Positions 1-7,827 are shown, counted from the stretch's first letter. The stretch: DNA of 16,079 bases from JBJXDT01 sp046153505 (GCA_046153505.1 JBJXDT010000049.1:1-16079), one strand, 5' to 3'. Made by a program: numbers and translations. Notes: a model not told the origin generated them from the letters alone.

Positions 1-363
1 CATCAAGCACAAAGCAACTGCGCCATATGTGCCTATGCGAGAATCTTGCATAATAGTGAGTATTTGCTCTCTCTGCCAGCCTCCACCCAAGCCGTCTGCG
101 CTATCTGCCAAGCCATCTTCGTGGAACGCGCCTGTGAGATAAATGGTAGAAGCCATGCTAATAAGCAAAGCGATGCTCGTTGGAAATACCATGCTGAATA
201 TGTAATAGGCAATGGCGCCAACTAGGCCAACAATAATGCCAACTAGCGTGAAATATTTGCCAGAATGATTGAGTTCTGCCTCATGAAAATCTGCGAAACT
301 AGGTACGGGAATACGCGTAAAAAACCCTATTGCCAACAAAAAATATCGCCACTCATTTCGCAT
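1..363 (-). CDS. cobS: Adenosylcobinamide-GDP ribazoletransferase CobS (partial, C-terminus beyond window)
   Basis: CobS is an inner-membrane enzyme that joins adenosylcobinamide-GDP to alpha-ribazole (phosphate), the last step of cobalamin nucleotide-loop assembly. Reading the minus strand from the ATG at 363 gives 121 codons that run off the left edge with no stop. The N-terminus (residues 1-20, MRNEWRYFLLAIGFFTRIPV) is typical of the family, and residues 80-95 carry the acidic block FHEDGLADSADGLGGG, the conserved metal/substrate region on the cytoplasmic side. Hydrophobic stretches at about 37-57 and 59-79 fit membrane segments. It starts 2 bases after the cobT stop, so the two are surely co-transcribed. 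About half of a normal CobS (roughly 250 residues) is missing only because the window ends. Family identification is secure. Confidence 0.93.
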   Translation of the reverse strand, partial: MRNEWRYFLLAIGFFTRIPVPSFADFHEAELNHSGKYFTLVGIIVGLVGAIAYYIFSMVFPTSIALLISMASTIYLTGAFHEDGLADSADGLGGGWQREQILTIMQDSRIGTYGAVALCLM

Positions 364-365
364 AT

Positions 366-1406
366 TCAATTTTTCTCAGAAACCCCTGCGCTTTCAAAGC
401 TCGCCATTTCGTTCAAAAAGGCTACAGCCGCCTGAACAATTGGATAGGCTAGCGCCGCGCCAGTGCCCTCGCCTAAGCGCAACCCTAAGTTAAGCAATGG
501 CTTTGCATTTAGGTGTTCTAACATCAGCCTGTGGCCTGATTCATCTGAGCAATGCGAAAAAACGCAATATTGCAAAATATTCGGTTGCAACTGAGCTGCC
601 ACCAACAAAGCCGAAGTGGCTATAAAGCCATCAATTAACAACAAAGCACCGCCCTGCGCTGCGCTAAGCATTGCACCTGTCATCATGGCTATTTCAAAAC
701 CACCAAAAGTGGCTAAAACTTGCATTGTGTCTTTGCCATCTAAATGATGATTTGTGATTGCACACTGCAAAATCTCGATTTTTCTGTTTAACCCTATGTC
801 ATCTAAGCCAGTTCCACGACCTACGCACTCGCTTAATGGTAATCCACATAAAATGCTCATTAGACAACTGGCAGAAGACGTATTACCAATACCCATTTCT
901 CCAAAACCGAGAACGTTACTTCCCTCTGTTATTGCTTGATGTGCAAGTGTTTGGCCGACTGTGAGTGCTTGCTCACATTGGATTTCTGTCATGGCAGCTT
1001 CATGTAAAAAATTTCGTGTGCCCATGCCAATTTTTGCATGAATTAAATAAGGAACGTCTTCAAAATCGTAGTTTACACCGCTATCCACAACGCGCAAATC
1101 AAAGCCATTTTGTCGTGCAAATACATTAATCGCTGCGCCGCCCCCCAAAAAATTTAGCACCATTTGTGCCGTCACTGCTTGAGGGAATGAACTAACCCCT
1201 TCATTAACAATGCCGTGATCACCTGCAAAGACAAGCATTGTTGGCCTGCTTAAACTTGGGTTGAGTGTGTTTTGAATTAAACCAATTTGCAAAGCAAGCG
1301 GCTCTAGTGCACCCAAAGCGCCTAAAGGCTTGGTCTTTTGAGTAATTTTATTTTGTAAATCCGCAGCTATTTGTTGATTAAGTGAAGCGATGAGGGTAGT
1401 AGGCAT
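366..1406 (-). CDS. cobT: Nicotinate-nucleotide-dimethylbenzimidazole phosphoribosyltransferase CobT
   Basis: CobT transfers ribose phosphate from nicotinate mononucleotide to 5,6-dimethylbenzimidazole, giving alpha-ribazole phosphate for the lower ligand of B12. The protein is 346 residues from the ATG at 1406, the usual family length. The frame stays open 13 codons upstream, but that extension is unlike the family, and an AGG lies a suitable distance before 1406, so I chose the internal ATG. The signature AGDHGIVNEGVSSFPQ is present near the N-terminus, and the C-terminal GEGTGA contains the catalytic glutamate (Glu313 here, equivalent to Glu317 of the Salmonella enzyme). It is followed after 2 bases by cobS. 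The product feeds CobS, and B12 could serve enzymes elsewhere in the genome; no B12 riboswitch is visible upstream. Confidence 0.95.
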   Translation of the reverse strand: MPTTLIASLNQQIAADLQNKITQKTKPLGALGALEPLALQIGLIQNTLNPSLSRPTMLVFAGDHGIVNEGVSSFPQAVTAQMVLNFLGGGAAINVFARQNGFDLRVVDSGVNYDFEDVPYLIHAKIGMGTRNFLHEAAMTEIQCEQALTVGQTLAHQAITEGSNVLGFGEMGIGNTSSASCLMSILCGLPLSECVGRGTGLDDIGLNRKIEILQCAITNHHLDGKDTMQVLATFGGFEIAMMTGAMLSAAQGGALLLIDGFIATSALLVAAQLQPNILQYCVFSHCSDESGHRLMLEHLNAKPLLNLGLRLGEGTGAALAYPIVQAAVAFLNEMASFESAGVSEKN

Positions 1407-1430
1407 GCTGCATTTTACCTGAGATTGAAA

Positions 1431-1465
1431 ATAAAAAACCCGCAAAGCAATATGCCAGCGGGTTT
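1431..1465 (-). terminator. Rho-independent terminator after the alanine-rich lipoprotein gene
   Basis: On the minus strand an 8-bp stem (AAACCCGC at 1458-1465 pairing with GCGGGTTT at 1436-1443) encloses a 14-base loop and is followed by a run of six T at 1433-1438. It ends the kbp/lipoprotein transcript. Its T-run lies only about 25 bases before the cobT ATG, so cob expression must come from read-through or from a promoter overlapping this hairpin. Confidence 0.85.
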
Positions 1466-1483
1466 AAAAATCATAACTATTAA

Positions 1484-1813
1484 TTAAGGTTTTGGCGTTG
1501 CAGGAGCGGCAGCTTTCTCTGCAGCTGCTTTTGCGGCATCTTTTGCCGCTTGTATTGCATCTACCGCTTTATCTTTGGCCTCTGCTGCCGCGGCTTCCGT
1601 TTCTGCTGCTGTTTCTTTCGTTGCATCTTTAGCCGCGTCTACAGTTGCTTTAGCTGCATCTTCTGTAGATTTAGCTGCGTCTTTTGCAGAATCCACTGCC
1701 TCGTGCATGCTATTTGTTGCATCAGCTGCAGCTTCTTCCGCTTTTTTACCACAGCCAACTACAACCGTCGCTGCAAATAAAGTGATTAATAAACCACGTA
1801 AAATATTATTCAT
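1484..1813 (-). CDS. Alanine-rich small lipoprotein with heptad/11-mer-like helical repeats
   Basis: I do not recognise a named family. The 109-residue protein begins with a lipoprotein signal (hydrophobic residues 7-20, then VVGC with the lipidation cysteine at position 21), followed by about 85 residues built almost only of Ala, Lys, Glu, Asp and Thr in KDAAK/EDAAK-like repeats, then a short APATPKP tail. Such composition predicts one long amphipathic helix or coiled coil, superficially like LEA-type or Lpp-like proteins. The start at 1813 is chosen because GGAG lies 6 bases before it; an earlier TTG in frame sits inside that ribosome site. The stop of the upstream LysM gene is about 24 bases away and a terminator follows, so the two form an operon. 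Function is unknown; a periplasmic spacer or stress role is a guess. Confidence 0.8.
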   Translation of the reverse strand: MNNILRGLLITLFAATVVVGCGKKAEEAAADATNSMHEAVDSAKDAAKSTEDAAKATVDAAKDATKETAAETEAAAAEAKDKAVDAIQAAKDAAKAAAEKAAAPATPKP

Positions 1814-1837
1814 TGTTTTCTCCAAAAATTAACTTAA

Positions 1838-2338
1838 TTACTGAGGTGGTATACGTAACATTTGACCAGGATAAATTTTATCTGGGTGTGTCAGCATAGG
1901 CTTATTTGCCTCAAAAATCTTCATATAAGCATTAGCATTGCCATATTGCTCTTTAGCAATTTTCGATAGTGTATCACCGCGCACCACGGTATAAAACACT
2001 GGCTCGGCTTCTGCCTGTATTACGCCAAGCTGGTCTTGCACATGCTCCACACCTGCCACGTTACCGCAACATAATAAAATTTTCTCCTTGGTTTCTTGCG
2101 TGTCTGCCATACCCTGCACTATCACCGTACCAGAGGCACCATCAAATCCTATCGTCAGCCCATCCGCCGTCAAATTCATTTTAGCTACATAATCTGCAAT
2201 GGCTTTTGCCGCCGCAGCATTTGCCGCATCTACGTTCACAGGGGTAGGATTCTGTTTTGCCACTTCTTGCGTTGCTTTAGCCTCACCTATCCCAAATAAT
2301 TTTTCGCCTGCCTCTTTTATAAATGAAAACAAACCCAT
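1838..2338 (-). CDS. kbp: BON-LysM domain protein, Kbp/YgaU family
   Basis: This is a 166-residue soluble protein that resembles E. coli Kbp (YgaU), a small cytoplasmic potassium-binding protein. The N-terminal MGLFSFIKEAGEKLFG is close to the E. coli start, a BON domain spans about residues 37-108 (TKEKILLCCGNVAGVEHVQD is its end), and a LysM domain spans about 114-165 (FYTVVRGDTLSKIAKEQYGN through KIYPGQMLRIP). The linker at 20-45 is alanine-rich and makes it slightly longer than the 149-residue E. coli protein. No signal peptide is visible, so despite the LysM a cytoplasmic location is likely. AGGAG lies about 8 bases before the ATG. It is the first gene of a two-gene unit with the lipoprotein. 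Family is clear; potassium binding is carried over from E. coli. Confidence 0.88.
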   Translation of the reverse strand: MGLFSFIKEAGEKLFGIGEAKATQEVAKQNPTPVNVDAANAAAAKAIADYVAKMNLTADGLTIGFDGASGTVIVQGMADTQETKEKILLCCGNVAGVEHVQDQLGVIQAEAEPVFYTVVRGDTLSKIAKEQYGNANAYMKIFEANKPMLTHPDKIYPGQMLRIPPQ

Positions 2339-2492
2339 ATGCTTCTCCTATAGAATAAATTTTAATTATTTATGGCTTCGTTTAGCATGCCCTGTATAGC
2401 TTCGAGACCACAGCCATATTAGTGCAATTTACTAACTTTTACTACATGACTTAAAGATTAATTGCTTTCACTATGCTTAGTTCAGCAAACTT

Positions 2493-2501
2493 TGCTATAA
2501 T
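2493..2501 (+). promoter_or_regulatory. Extended -10 promoter of tRNA-Phe
   Basis: TGCTATAAT is a perfect extended -10 element, followed by a GC-rich discriminator (GCGCGAC) as is common at stable-RNA promoters under stringent control. No good -35 hexamer is seen at 17 bases, which the extended -10 could offset. Transcription would start near 2508, about 32 bases before the mature tRNA. Confidence 0.65.
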
Positions 2502-2539
2502 GCGCGACTTGCAAACAACTAGCGTGTTTTTGCAACACT

Positions 2540-2615
<76 letters not shown>

Positions 2616-2633
2616 AAAAAATCAATAATAATC

Positions 2634-2667
2634 AACGACTTAAGGAAAAAATCTTAAGTCGTTTTTT
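2634..2667 (+). terminator. Rho-independent terminator after tRNA-Phe
   Basis: An 11-bp perfect stem (AACGACTTAAG at 2634-2644 with CTTAAGTCGTT at 2653-2663) with an 8-base A-rich loop is followed by T to 2667. It ends the tRNA transcript 18 bases after CCA. Confidence 0.92.
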
Positions 2668-2907
2668 GTTCTCATAAAATATTCTGTGGTTCATGTTGCG
2701 GTTCATGAATGTAAACAATATCGAAGTTCTAATATCAATTTCATACCGAAGTATAAAAATACGTACAAAGAATTCGGCTTCTCTCAGCCTTAGCAGTCAT
2801 TTATAAGTTTATTTCTATGTTTGATTTATTAAGACGTTGCTTCCGTTCTTGCTATTTATTATTATATGGATACATTCATCCGCTAATTAATAGTTAGGCA
2901 AATCAAC
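2668..2907. other. Non-coding AT-rich spacer with a tandem octamer
   Basis: No gene is supported in these 240 bases. GGTTCATG occurs twice, at 2688-2695 and 2700-2707, 12 bases apart. The rest is AT-rich without a convincing promoter, though the MOSC gene promoter must lie here. A position just behind a tRNA makes this a place to look for an old integration junction. Confidence 0.4.
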
Positions 2908-3363
2908 ATGAGAATTGAAAGAATTTTCATATCCTCCAAAATTAGCGGACCCCAAAGCGAGATTTCCAGCATTGAAGTAGTTGAAGGCGAAGGAATTGTG
3001 AGTGACCGTAATTTCGGTTTATCGACTTATGCAGGTCAAAATATCACATTCATAGAAGCAGAAATTTTGGAAAATTTTATTAAAAACTTCTCACTTCCTT
3101 ACGATCTTTCCATTACGCGAAGGAATATTATCACGCGAGGAGTTCGTCTCAACGACTTTGTTGGTAAAACCTTTCAAATCGGTTCAGTTAAATTTCTAGG
3201 AATTGAGCTTTGTGAGCCATGTCAAAAATTGGGGAAAACCCTATCAAACACTAACTCTACTCCAAAAGAGATAGTGAAATGGTTCGTGAATAAAGGTGGT
3301 TTAAGAGCTAACGTTTTGTCATCAGGCATTATTGAAAAGGGTATGAAGTTCAAAATTACATAA
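2908..3363 (+). CDS. MOSC domain-containing protein
   Basis: This 151-residue protein is essentially one MOSC domain, the beta-barrel found at the C-terminus of molybdenum cofactor sulfurases and in small stand-alone proteins that deliver or transfer sulfur. Family marks are DRNFGLSTYAGQNITFIEAE (33-52), RRNIITRGVRLNDFVGKTFQIG (71-92), and LCEPCQKL with Cys102 and Cys105, then GGLRANVLSSGIIEKGMKF near the end. The cysteine pair is typical of the ELCEPC subgroup. It stands alone between the tRNA terminator and convergent tmm, with only a weak ribosome site (AGG) upstream. Its base use is AT-richer than that of the tdm gene. No molybdoenzyme is in view, so the partner cannot be named. Confidence 0.85.
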   Translation: MRIERIFISSKISGPQSEISSIEVVEGEGIVSDRNFGLSTYAGQNITFIEAEILENFIKNFSLPYDLSITRRNIITRGVRLNDFVGKTFQIGSVKFLGIELCEPCQKLGKTLSNTNSTPKEIVKWFVNKGGLRANVLSSGIIEKGMKFKIT

Positions 3364-3444
3364 CCAATCATTAAAGTATATTGCTTAAGTTTATCTATAT
3401 ACGCAAACATCAATTGTCTTAAAAGGTTGCATCACTTTGCATCA

Positions 3445-4815
3445 TTAAGCCTCTTTAGTAACAGAAACATCACCTTTATCCGAAAGATAGGCTTCCAAAG
3501 AGTCATCCAAGACTTCTAACCAAGATGAGTGATAGGTTGGTGACATTGTTCCTGTCATCAAAGAGCGATAAGAGTAATCACGGAAAGTCATGAGATTTTC
3601 CTTTTTACGATTCTTCCAATCGAGGAAGGTCTTATTAACCGCAGGAATATCAAATGACGGGTAATCCGTCTCATCAATTAGCTCCTGAATATAGTCCCCC
3701 TGATAGGTGTACATTTCTTCAGCCGTTTTCAGCGTTAACTCTTTTTCCCGCCATTGCATGCTGTGCGCCTTCATATCTGCTTTTGCGGGTAATGGAATAC
3801 GTCCCAAAATGATGTCACGCACATACCAAGCCTGTGCATCAAACATATTGAATGAATACCACTGATCTTGCATGCCAAGGTAAAAAAATTTCGGATTATC
3901 TTCCCATACTACGCCTTTATAAAGATTGAGCGGCCACAGTCGATTGTTGGTTTTTAATCGTAAATCATCCGCCAGGAACGGAAAATAATGCAAATAGCCA
4001 GTACACAGAATAATCGCATCAACCCTTCGAGAACTGCCATCGAGAAAATAGGCGGTATCTGTATCGACTCTGACTAGATTTGGCTTTTCTTCCCAATTTT
4101 CTGGCCATTTGTAACCCATAGGTGCTGTGCGATAACAGCTTATCAAGCTGCGTGCACCGTATTTGTAACATTGTGAGCCAATATCTTCGGCTGAATAACT
4201 GCTGCCCACTAGAAGAATGTCCTTGCCTTTGAATTCCAGCGCGTCGCGGAAATCATGAGCATGTAAGATGCGTCCGCCAAATTTATCAAAGCCTTCAAAA
4301 GACGGTACTTTCGGTGTAGAAAAGTGCCCAGATGCACAGACCACATAATCAAATTCTTCGTCGTAAACTTTATCGGTCGTGTGATCTTGCGCTGTAACGG
4401 TAAATTTTTGTGTCGCGTCATTGTAAGACACATTTCGCACAGCAGTGTTAAAGCGAATATAGTCTCGCACTCCCGCTTTCTCTACGCGACCTTTGATGTA
4501 ATCAAATAAAACTTCACGGGGTGGATAAGAGGCAATCGGTTTGCCAAAATGTTCTTCAAAGGTGTAATCCGCAAATTCTAGGCATTCTTTAGGACCATTT
4601 GACCAAAGATACCGATACATACTGCTGTGTACTGGTTCTCCATTTTCATCCATACCTGTACGCCAAGTATAATTCCATTGACCACCCCAGTCGCTTTGTT
4701 TTTCAAAGCAGACAATCTCTGGAATTTTAGCCCCTTTTACCTGGGCTGATTGAAAGGCTCTAAGTTGTGCGAGACCGCTTGGGCCAGCACCGAGTATTGC
4801 TATTCGCGTTGACAT
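3445..4815 (-). CDS. tmm: Trimethylamine monooxygenase Tmm (bacterial flavin monooxygenase)
   Basis: Tmm uses FAD, NADPH and oxygen to turn trimethylamine into trimethylamine N-oxide, the entry step of oxidative methylated-amine use. The 456 residues show the FAD motif GAGPSG (9-14), the FMO identifying sequence FGGRILHAHDF (179-189), the NADPH motif GSSYSAE (204-210, with the Tyr207 known from the Methylophaga enzyme) and the late LCTGY. Length and much of the C-terminal half match the Methylophaga and Methylocella Tmm sequences as I recall them. The start at 4815 is set by GGAG 7 bases upstream; earlier in-frame starts (an ATG at 4827, a TTG at 4830) lie at or before that site. It is divergent from tdm across 470 bases and convergent with the MOSC gene. 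Dimethylsulfide or indole side activity is possible, as in relatives. Confidence 0.95.
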   Translation of the reverse strand: MSTRIAILGAGPSGLAQLRAFQSAQVKGAKIPEIVCFEKQSDWGGQWNYTWRTGMDENGEPVHSSMYRYLWSNGPKECLEFADYTFEEHFGKPIASYPPREVLFDYIKGRVEKAGVRDYIRFNTAVRNVSYNDATQKFTVTAQDHTTDKVYDEEFDYVVCASGHFSTPKVPSFEGFDKFGGRILHAHDFRDALEFKGKDILLVGSSYSAEDIGSQCYKYGARSLISCYRTAPMGYKWPENWEEKPNLVRVDTDTAYFLDGSSRRVDAIILCTGYLHYFPFLADDLRLKTNNRLWPLNLYKGVVWEDNPKFFYLGMQDQWYSFNMFDAQAWYVRDIILGRIPLPAKADMKAHSMQWREKELTLKTAEEMYTYQGDYIQELIDETDYPSFDIPAVNKTFLDWKNRKKENLMTFRDYSYRSLMTGTMSPTYHSSWLEVLDDSLEAYLSDKGDVSVTKEA

Positions 4816-5285
4816 GTGTTTCTCCATCAATTTTATTTTTCATCATACGCTGGGTAACAAACCAGCAAAATGCATAACATAACCTGCAACGCCAAGTTTA
4901 AATATGCTCTTTAAGAAGTACTCCAAACTGGGTAAATGGTAGTCGAGCCATCACGTAGCTTATACTTATTCATTAAATTCAGAATACAATCGCATACTTT
5001 TGATACTTGTACAGCGCTATGCAGATGACTGGCGGATTATCATGCAACTTGAAAAAATGACAGAAAAAATCAATATTTCTATAGGTTTCATCTTAGGGAA
5101 CGGCAACTTTTATGCCATTTGATGTGATTTACAATAGAGCTAATACCAATGAAGTACGCCATCAGGAGAATTGAATCAAATTCACTCAAGGTCGATATTA
5201 CTGGGCTATGTAGAATTCTAATTGGTCAATTTGCAAAAGGCCTACACGCTTTTAACCTAGAAACTTCCACAAATATGGTAAACAG
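4816..5285. promoter_or_regulatory. Divergent tmm-tdm intergenic control region
   Basis: These 470 bases must hold promoters for both genes. A 5-bp inverted repeat GCTGG-N8-CCAGC (4849-4866) lies 34-51 bases before the tmm start, where it could be an operator or a leader hairpin; it has no T-run. Three perfect NarL-type heptamers occur singly: AGAAGTA at 4914-4920, TACTTAT at 4963-4969 and TACCAAT at 5144-5150. A TACAAT -10-like box is at 5130-5135. About one heptamer would be expected by chance, so this is only suggestive. No small gene is supported. Confidence 0.4.
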
Positions 5286-7610
5286 ATGCAAGAATTGAAA
5301 CAGCGACAATGGGGAGTGGACTATTATTTCGAGTCTTCCCTAACCAAGCCCATCACCAAGTATCGTCTGGCTGGGCAAGATGCGATTAAATTATCCCTAA
5401 GCACAGGGGACACGCTGGAAATCGTCAGCGAGGATAAAGCCCAAAGCACTGAACTGATCGTATTGGATACACATGGAAAATTGGCGCCAGCCTTACTAGA
5501 TGAGCGTCCGCCTATGGTTGCGGTAGCTATTCAACAGCAGCTTCAACAGAACAGTTCTGCCGCGCAAAGACTGCGCAGCCAATTTGAAAACTGGCAGCTA
5601 GATGCCTCCTACCTGCAACAGGTGATAAGGGTGCCTGGTGAAGAAAACGCTCAATTCATCGTAGCAAATGATTTGACCGTCGTGATCGTAGCTGCCGGCC
5701 CAAAAATGACGGTTGAGGAAAACACACCAGTAACAGAAGTGAATCTCACCGTTACCTACACCAGCCTGTCAGAACCACCCTTACCGCCACCATTAGCGGC
5801 AATAAAGCAGGAGTTGCGTATTGCTCGCGCCACGGCACGGACATATGAAGTCAAAAAGGGTGAATGGATTCAGATTATTGATGTGTCAGGCAAGCAATGC
5901 TCTGACTTCATTGCGTTTGATAAACAGGCCTTGGCAGAAGGAATAGTGCTTGGTCTGGATGCCACCGCTACCCGAACGGTGATGGGTTTGAGTAATCCTA
6001 TACCCGGCTTGCATTCTCGCTATCTCGGTTCAGACCTGCTATCGATGATAGAGGTAGTTCAGGATACGGTCGGCCGACATGATAGCTTTCTGCTGGCCTG
6101 TACACCCAAATACTATGAAGACAGTGGCTATTTTGGACATATCAGCTGCACTGATAATTTTAACCAGGTGTTAGCGGCTTATGGCATTGCACCTCGGGCT
6201 GGATGGCCTGCCATTAATTTATTTTTCAACACGTTTATTGATGCCTCGGGAGCTGTGTTGATGGATGAACCTTGGTCACAGGCGGGAGATTATATTTTAC
6301 TGCGTGCTGATCGAGACCTTGTCTGCGCCTCTTCTGCCTGCCCAGATGATATTGATCCAGCCAATGGCTGGCATCCCACAGATATTCATGTGCGCATTTA
6401 CGACGCTGAACAAGATTTCCCTCGCGCTATTGCCTATCGCAACACTTCTGAGGAGTTACCTCGCATGACCATAACCTCTGGTTTTCATTCACGAACTTCT
6501 GGATTAACCAAAAAATTTATCGAATACGCTGGCTATTGGGTAGCCACTGAATATGCTGGCTGGGGAACCAATGCCGAATATCTCGCCTGCCGTGAGCGCG
6601 TGGCGATACTGGACTTGTCAGCGATACGCAAATTTGAAGTCGTCGGACCTGATGCCGTGGCCTTTTTGCAATATGTATTAACACAGAATGTCAGCCGCAT
6701 GGCGATAGGTGAAATTGCGCACTCGGCGATTTGCCTTGAAACTGGCGGCATGGTGGATGATGGAACCATTTTTCGCATGGGCGAACAGGCCTTCCGCTGG
6801 TTTTGTGGTGCAGAATACACTGGTATATGGATGAGAGAAAAAGCACAAGAAAAAGGCTTTAAAGTAGGCATTCGAAATTCCAGTGCACAATTTGACAATC
6901 TGGCAGTTCAAGGCCCTAAAAGCCGCGCATTGTTAAGTAAAATCATTTGGACCTCTGATAGTCAGCCAACGGTTGAAAAGCTCAAATGGTTTCACTTTAC
7001 TATTGGCAGACTAGGTGGGCCAACAGGGATGCCCGTGATGATTTCAAGAACAGGTTACACGGGCGAATTGGGATATGAAGTATGGTGTCATCCAGACGAT
7101 AGCGAAACATTATGGGATAAGGTTTGGGAGGCTGGCCAGCCCTATGAGATTGCGCCTATGGGTTTTAATGCACTCGACATATTACGTATCGAAGCTGGTT
7201 TGAGTATGGCCGAGCACGAGTTTGACCACACTATCAATCCATTTGAAGCCGGCACTGGCTTTAGCGTACCATTAAACTCCAAACAGGAAAACTTTATTGG
7301 TCGAGACGCATTGTCCCGTCAATCACCAGAGAGTCGTCACAAGTTAGTTGGGGTGATTCTGCATGGTGGCGATCCCGCGAGTCATGGCGATCAGGTTTAT
7401 CATGGGCGTTTTCCAGTTGGCATCGTCACCAGCGCTACCTATTCACCATTAATGGGAAAACAGATTGCAATGATTCGGGTCGCACCTGATTTTTCCGCAA
7501 TCGGTATGCGTCTTGAAGTAGGCAAACTAGATGGGCAAAAGAAACGCATGGCGGGTGAAGTCGTAAAATTGCCGTTTTACGACCCTAAGCGCGAAAAACT
7601 AGTTTCATAA
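5286..7610 (+). CDS. tdm: Trimethylamine N-oxide demethylase (aldolase) Tdm
   Basis: Tdm splits trimethylamine N-oxide into dimethylamine and formaldehyde, and its tetrahydrofolate-binding half can capture the formaldehyde. The 774 residues form the two-part structure of the known enzyme: a DUF1989-type domain at about 175-390 and a GcvT-like domain at about 425-774. Cys272, Cys288 and Cys352 line up, with a constant offset of 9, with the zinc-binding cysteines I recall for the 763-residue Methylocella protein (263, 279, 343). The GcvT part shows SRTGYTGELGYEVW and NALDILRIEAGL. The ribosome site is weak (GGT). It is divergent from tmm, so the two successive steps flank one control region. 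Two 60-base samples I counted by hand have 33 and 32 G+C, richer than the dmm genes, hinting at a separate origin. Confidence 0.94.
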   Translation: MQELKQRQWGVDYYFESSLTKPITKYRLAGQDAIKLSLSTGDTLEIVSEDKAQSTELIVLDTHGKLAPALLDERPPMVAVAIQQQLQQNSSAAQRLRSQFENWQLDASYLQQVIRVPGEENAQFIVANDLTVVIVAAGPKMTVEENTPVTEVNLTVTYTSLSEPPLPPPLAAIKQELRIARATARTYEVKKGEWIQIIDVSGKQCSDFIAFDKQALAEGIVLGLDATATRTVMGLSNPIPGLHSRYLGSDLLSMIEVVQDTVGRHDSFLLACTPKYYEDSGYFGHISCTDNFNQVLAAYGIAPRAGWPAINLFFNTFIDASGAVLMDEPWSQAGDYILLRADRDLVCASSACPDDIDPANGWHPTDIHVRIYDAEQDFPRAIAYRNTSEELPRMTITSGFHSRTSGLTKKFIEYAGYWVATEYAGWGTNAEYLACRERVAILDLSAIRKFEVVGPDAVAFLQYVLTQNVSRMAIGEIAHSAICLETGGMVDDGTIFRMGEQAFRWFCGAEYTGIWMREKAQEKGFKVGIRNSSAQFDNLAVQGPKSRALLSKIIWTSDSQPTVEKLKWFHFTIGRLGGPTGMPVMISRTGYTGELGYEVWCHPDDSETLWDKVWEAGQPYEIAPMGFNALDILRIEAGLSMAEHEFDHTINPFEAGTGFSVPLNSKQENFIGRDALSRQSPESRHKLVGVILHGGDPASHGDQVYHGRFPVGIVTSATYSPLMGKQIAMIRVAPDFSAIGMRLEVGKLDGQKKRMAGEVVKLPFYDPKREKLVS

Positions 7611-7687
7611 ACGGTGAACCCAAGTAAGATTATCATTTAATCAGATTTTTTATAATTTATATCGAGGTTGCATAAAATATTTTTAGC

Positions 7688-7703
7688 TACTACTTTTGTA
7701 GTA
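7688..7703. promoter_or_regulatory. NarL-type 7-2-7 inverted heptamer upstream of dmmA
   Basis: TACTACT-TT-TGTAGTA matches the NarL palindrome TACYNMT-N2-AKNRGTA at 13 of 14 defined positions; only the first base of the right heptamer differs. The centre is about 132 bases before the dmmA ATG and about 55 bases before the start predicted from a TATACT -10-like box at 7738-7743. The NarL-like regulator encoded at 13743 is the obvious candidate ligand. Assignment rests on pattern alone. Confidence 0.5.
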
Positions 7704-7754
7704 CAACTTCATGGTAATTTTAGATTTTTTCTATTTCTATACTGTAGTTGTACT
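7700..7754. repeat. 9-bp inverted repeat in the dmmA leader
   Basis: AGTACAACT (7700-7708) and its exact complement AGTTGTACT (7746-7754) are 37 bases apart, overlapping the right NarL-like heptamer on one side and the -10-like box region on the other. It could be a looped pair of operator half-sites or a second regulator's target. Confidence 0.4.
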
Positions 7755-7827
7755 GTTTTACGAACTGCCTATTTTTACTGAAAAATTCCGTTTTAAAACT
7801 TGATCTAGAAAGCCAAACGACATCACT

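Noticed and set aside
1550..1832. Two plus-strand open frames rich in Cys/Phe or Ala/Ser
   Set aside because: They are antisense shadows of the alanine-repeat lipoprotein; repetitive GCN/GAN codons keep the other frames open. No ribosome site or family features.
3427..3444. Tandem TTGCATCA repeat just after the tmm stop
   Set aside because: Two 8-base copies 10 bases apart; too short and isolated to claim a repeat element or att site.
5030..5046. Possible sigma-54 promoter TGGCGG...ATGCA before tdm
   Set aside because: The GG to GC spacing is one base too long for a functional -24/-12 element, and no enhancer-binding regulator is nearby.
6533..6911. Minus-strand frames of 121 and 77 codons
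   Set aside because: Antisense to the GcvT part of tdm, whose frame is intact and conserved there.
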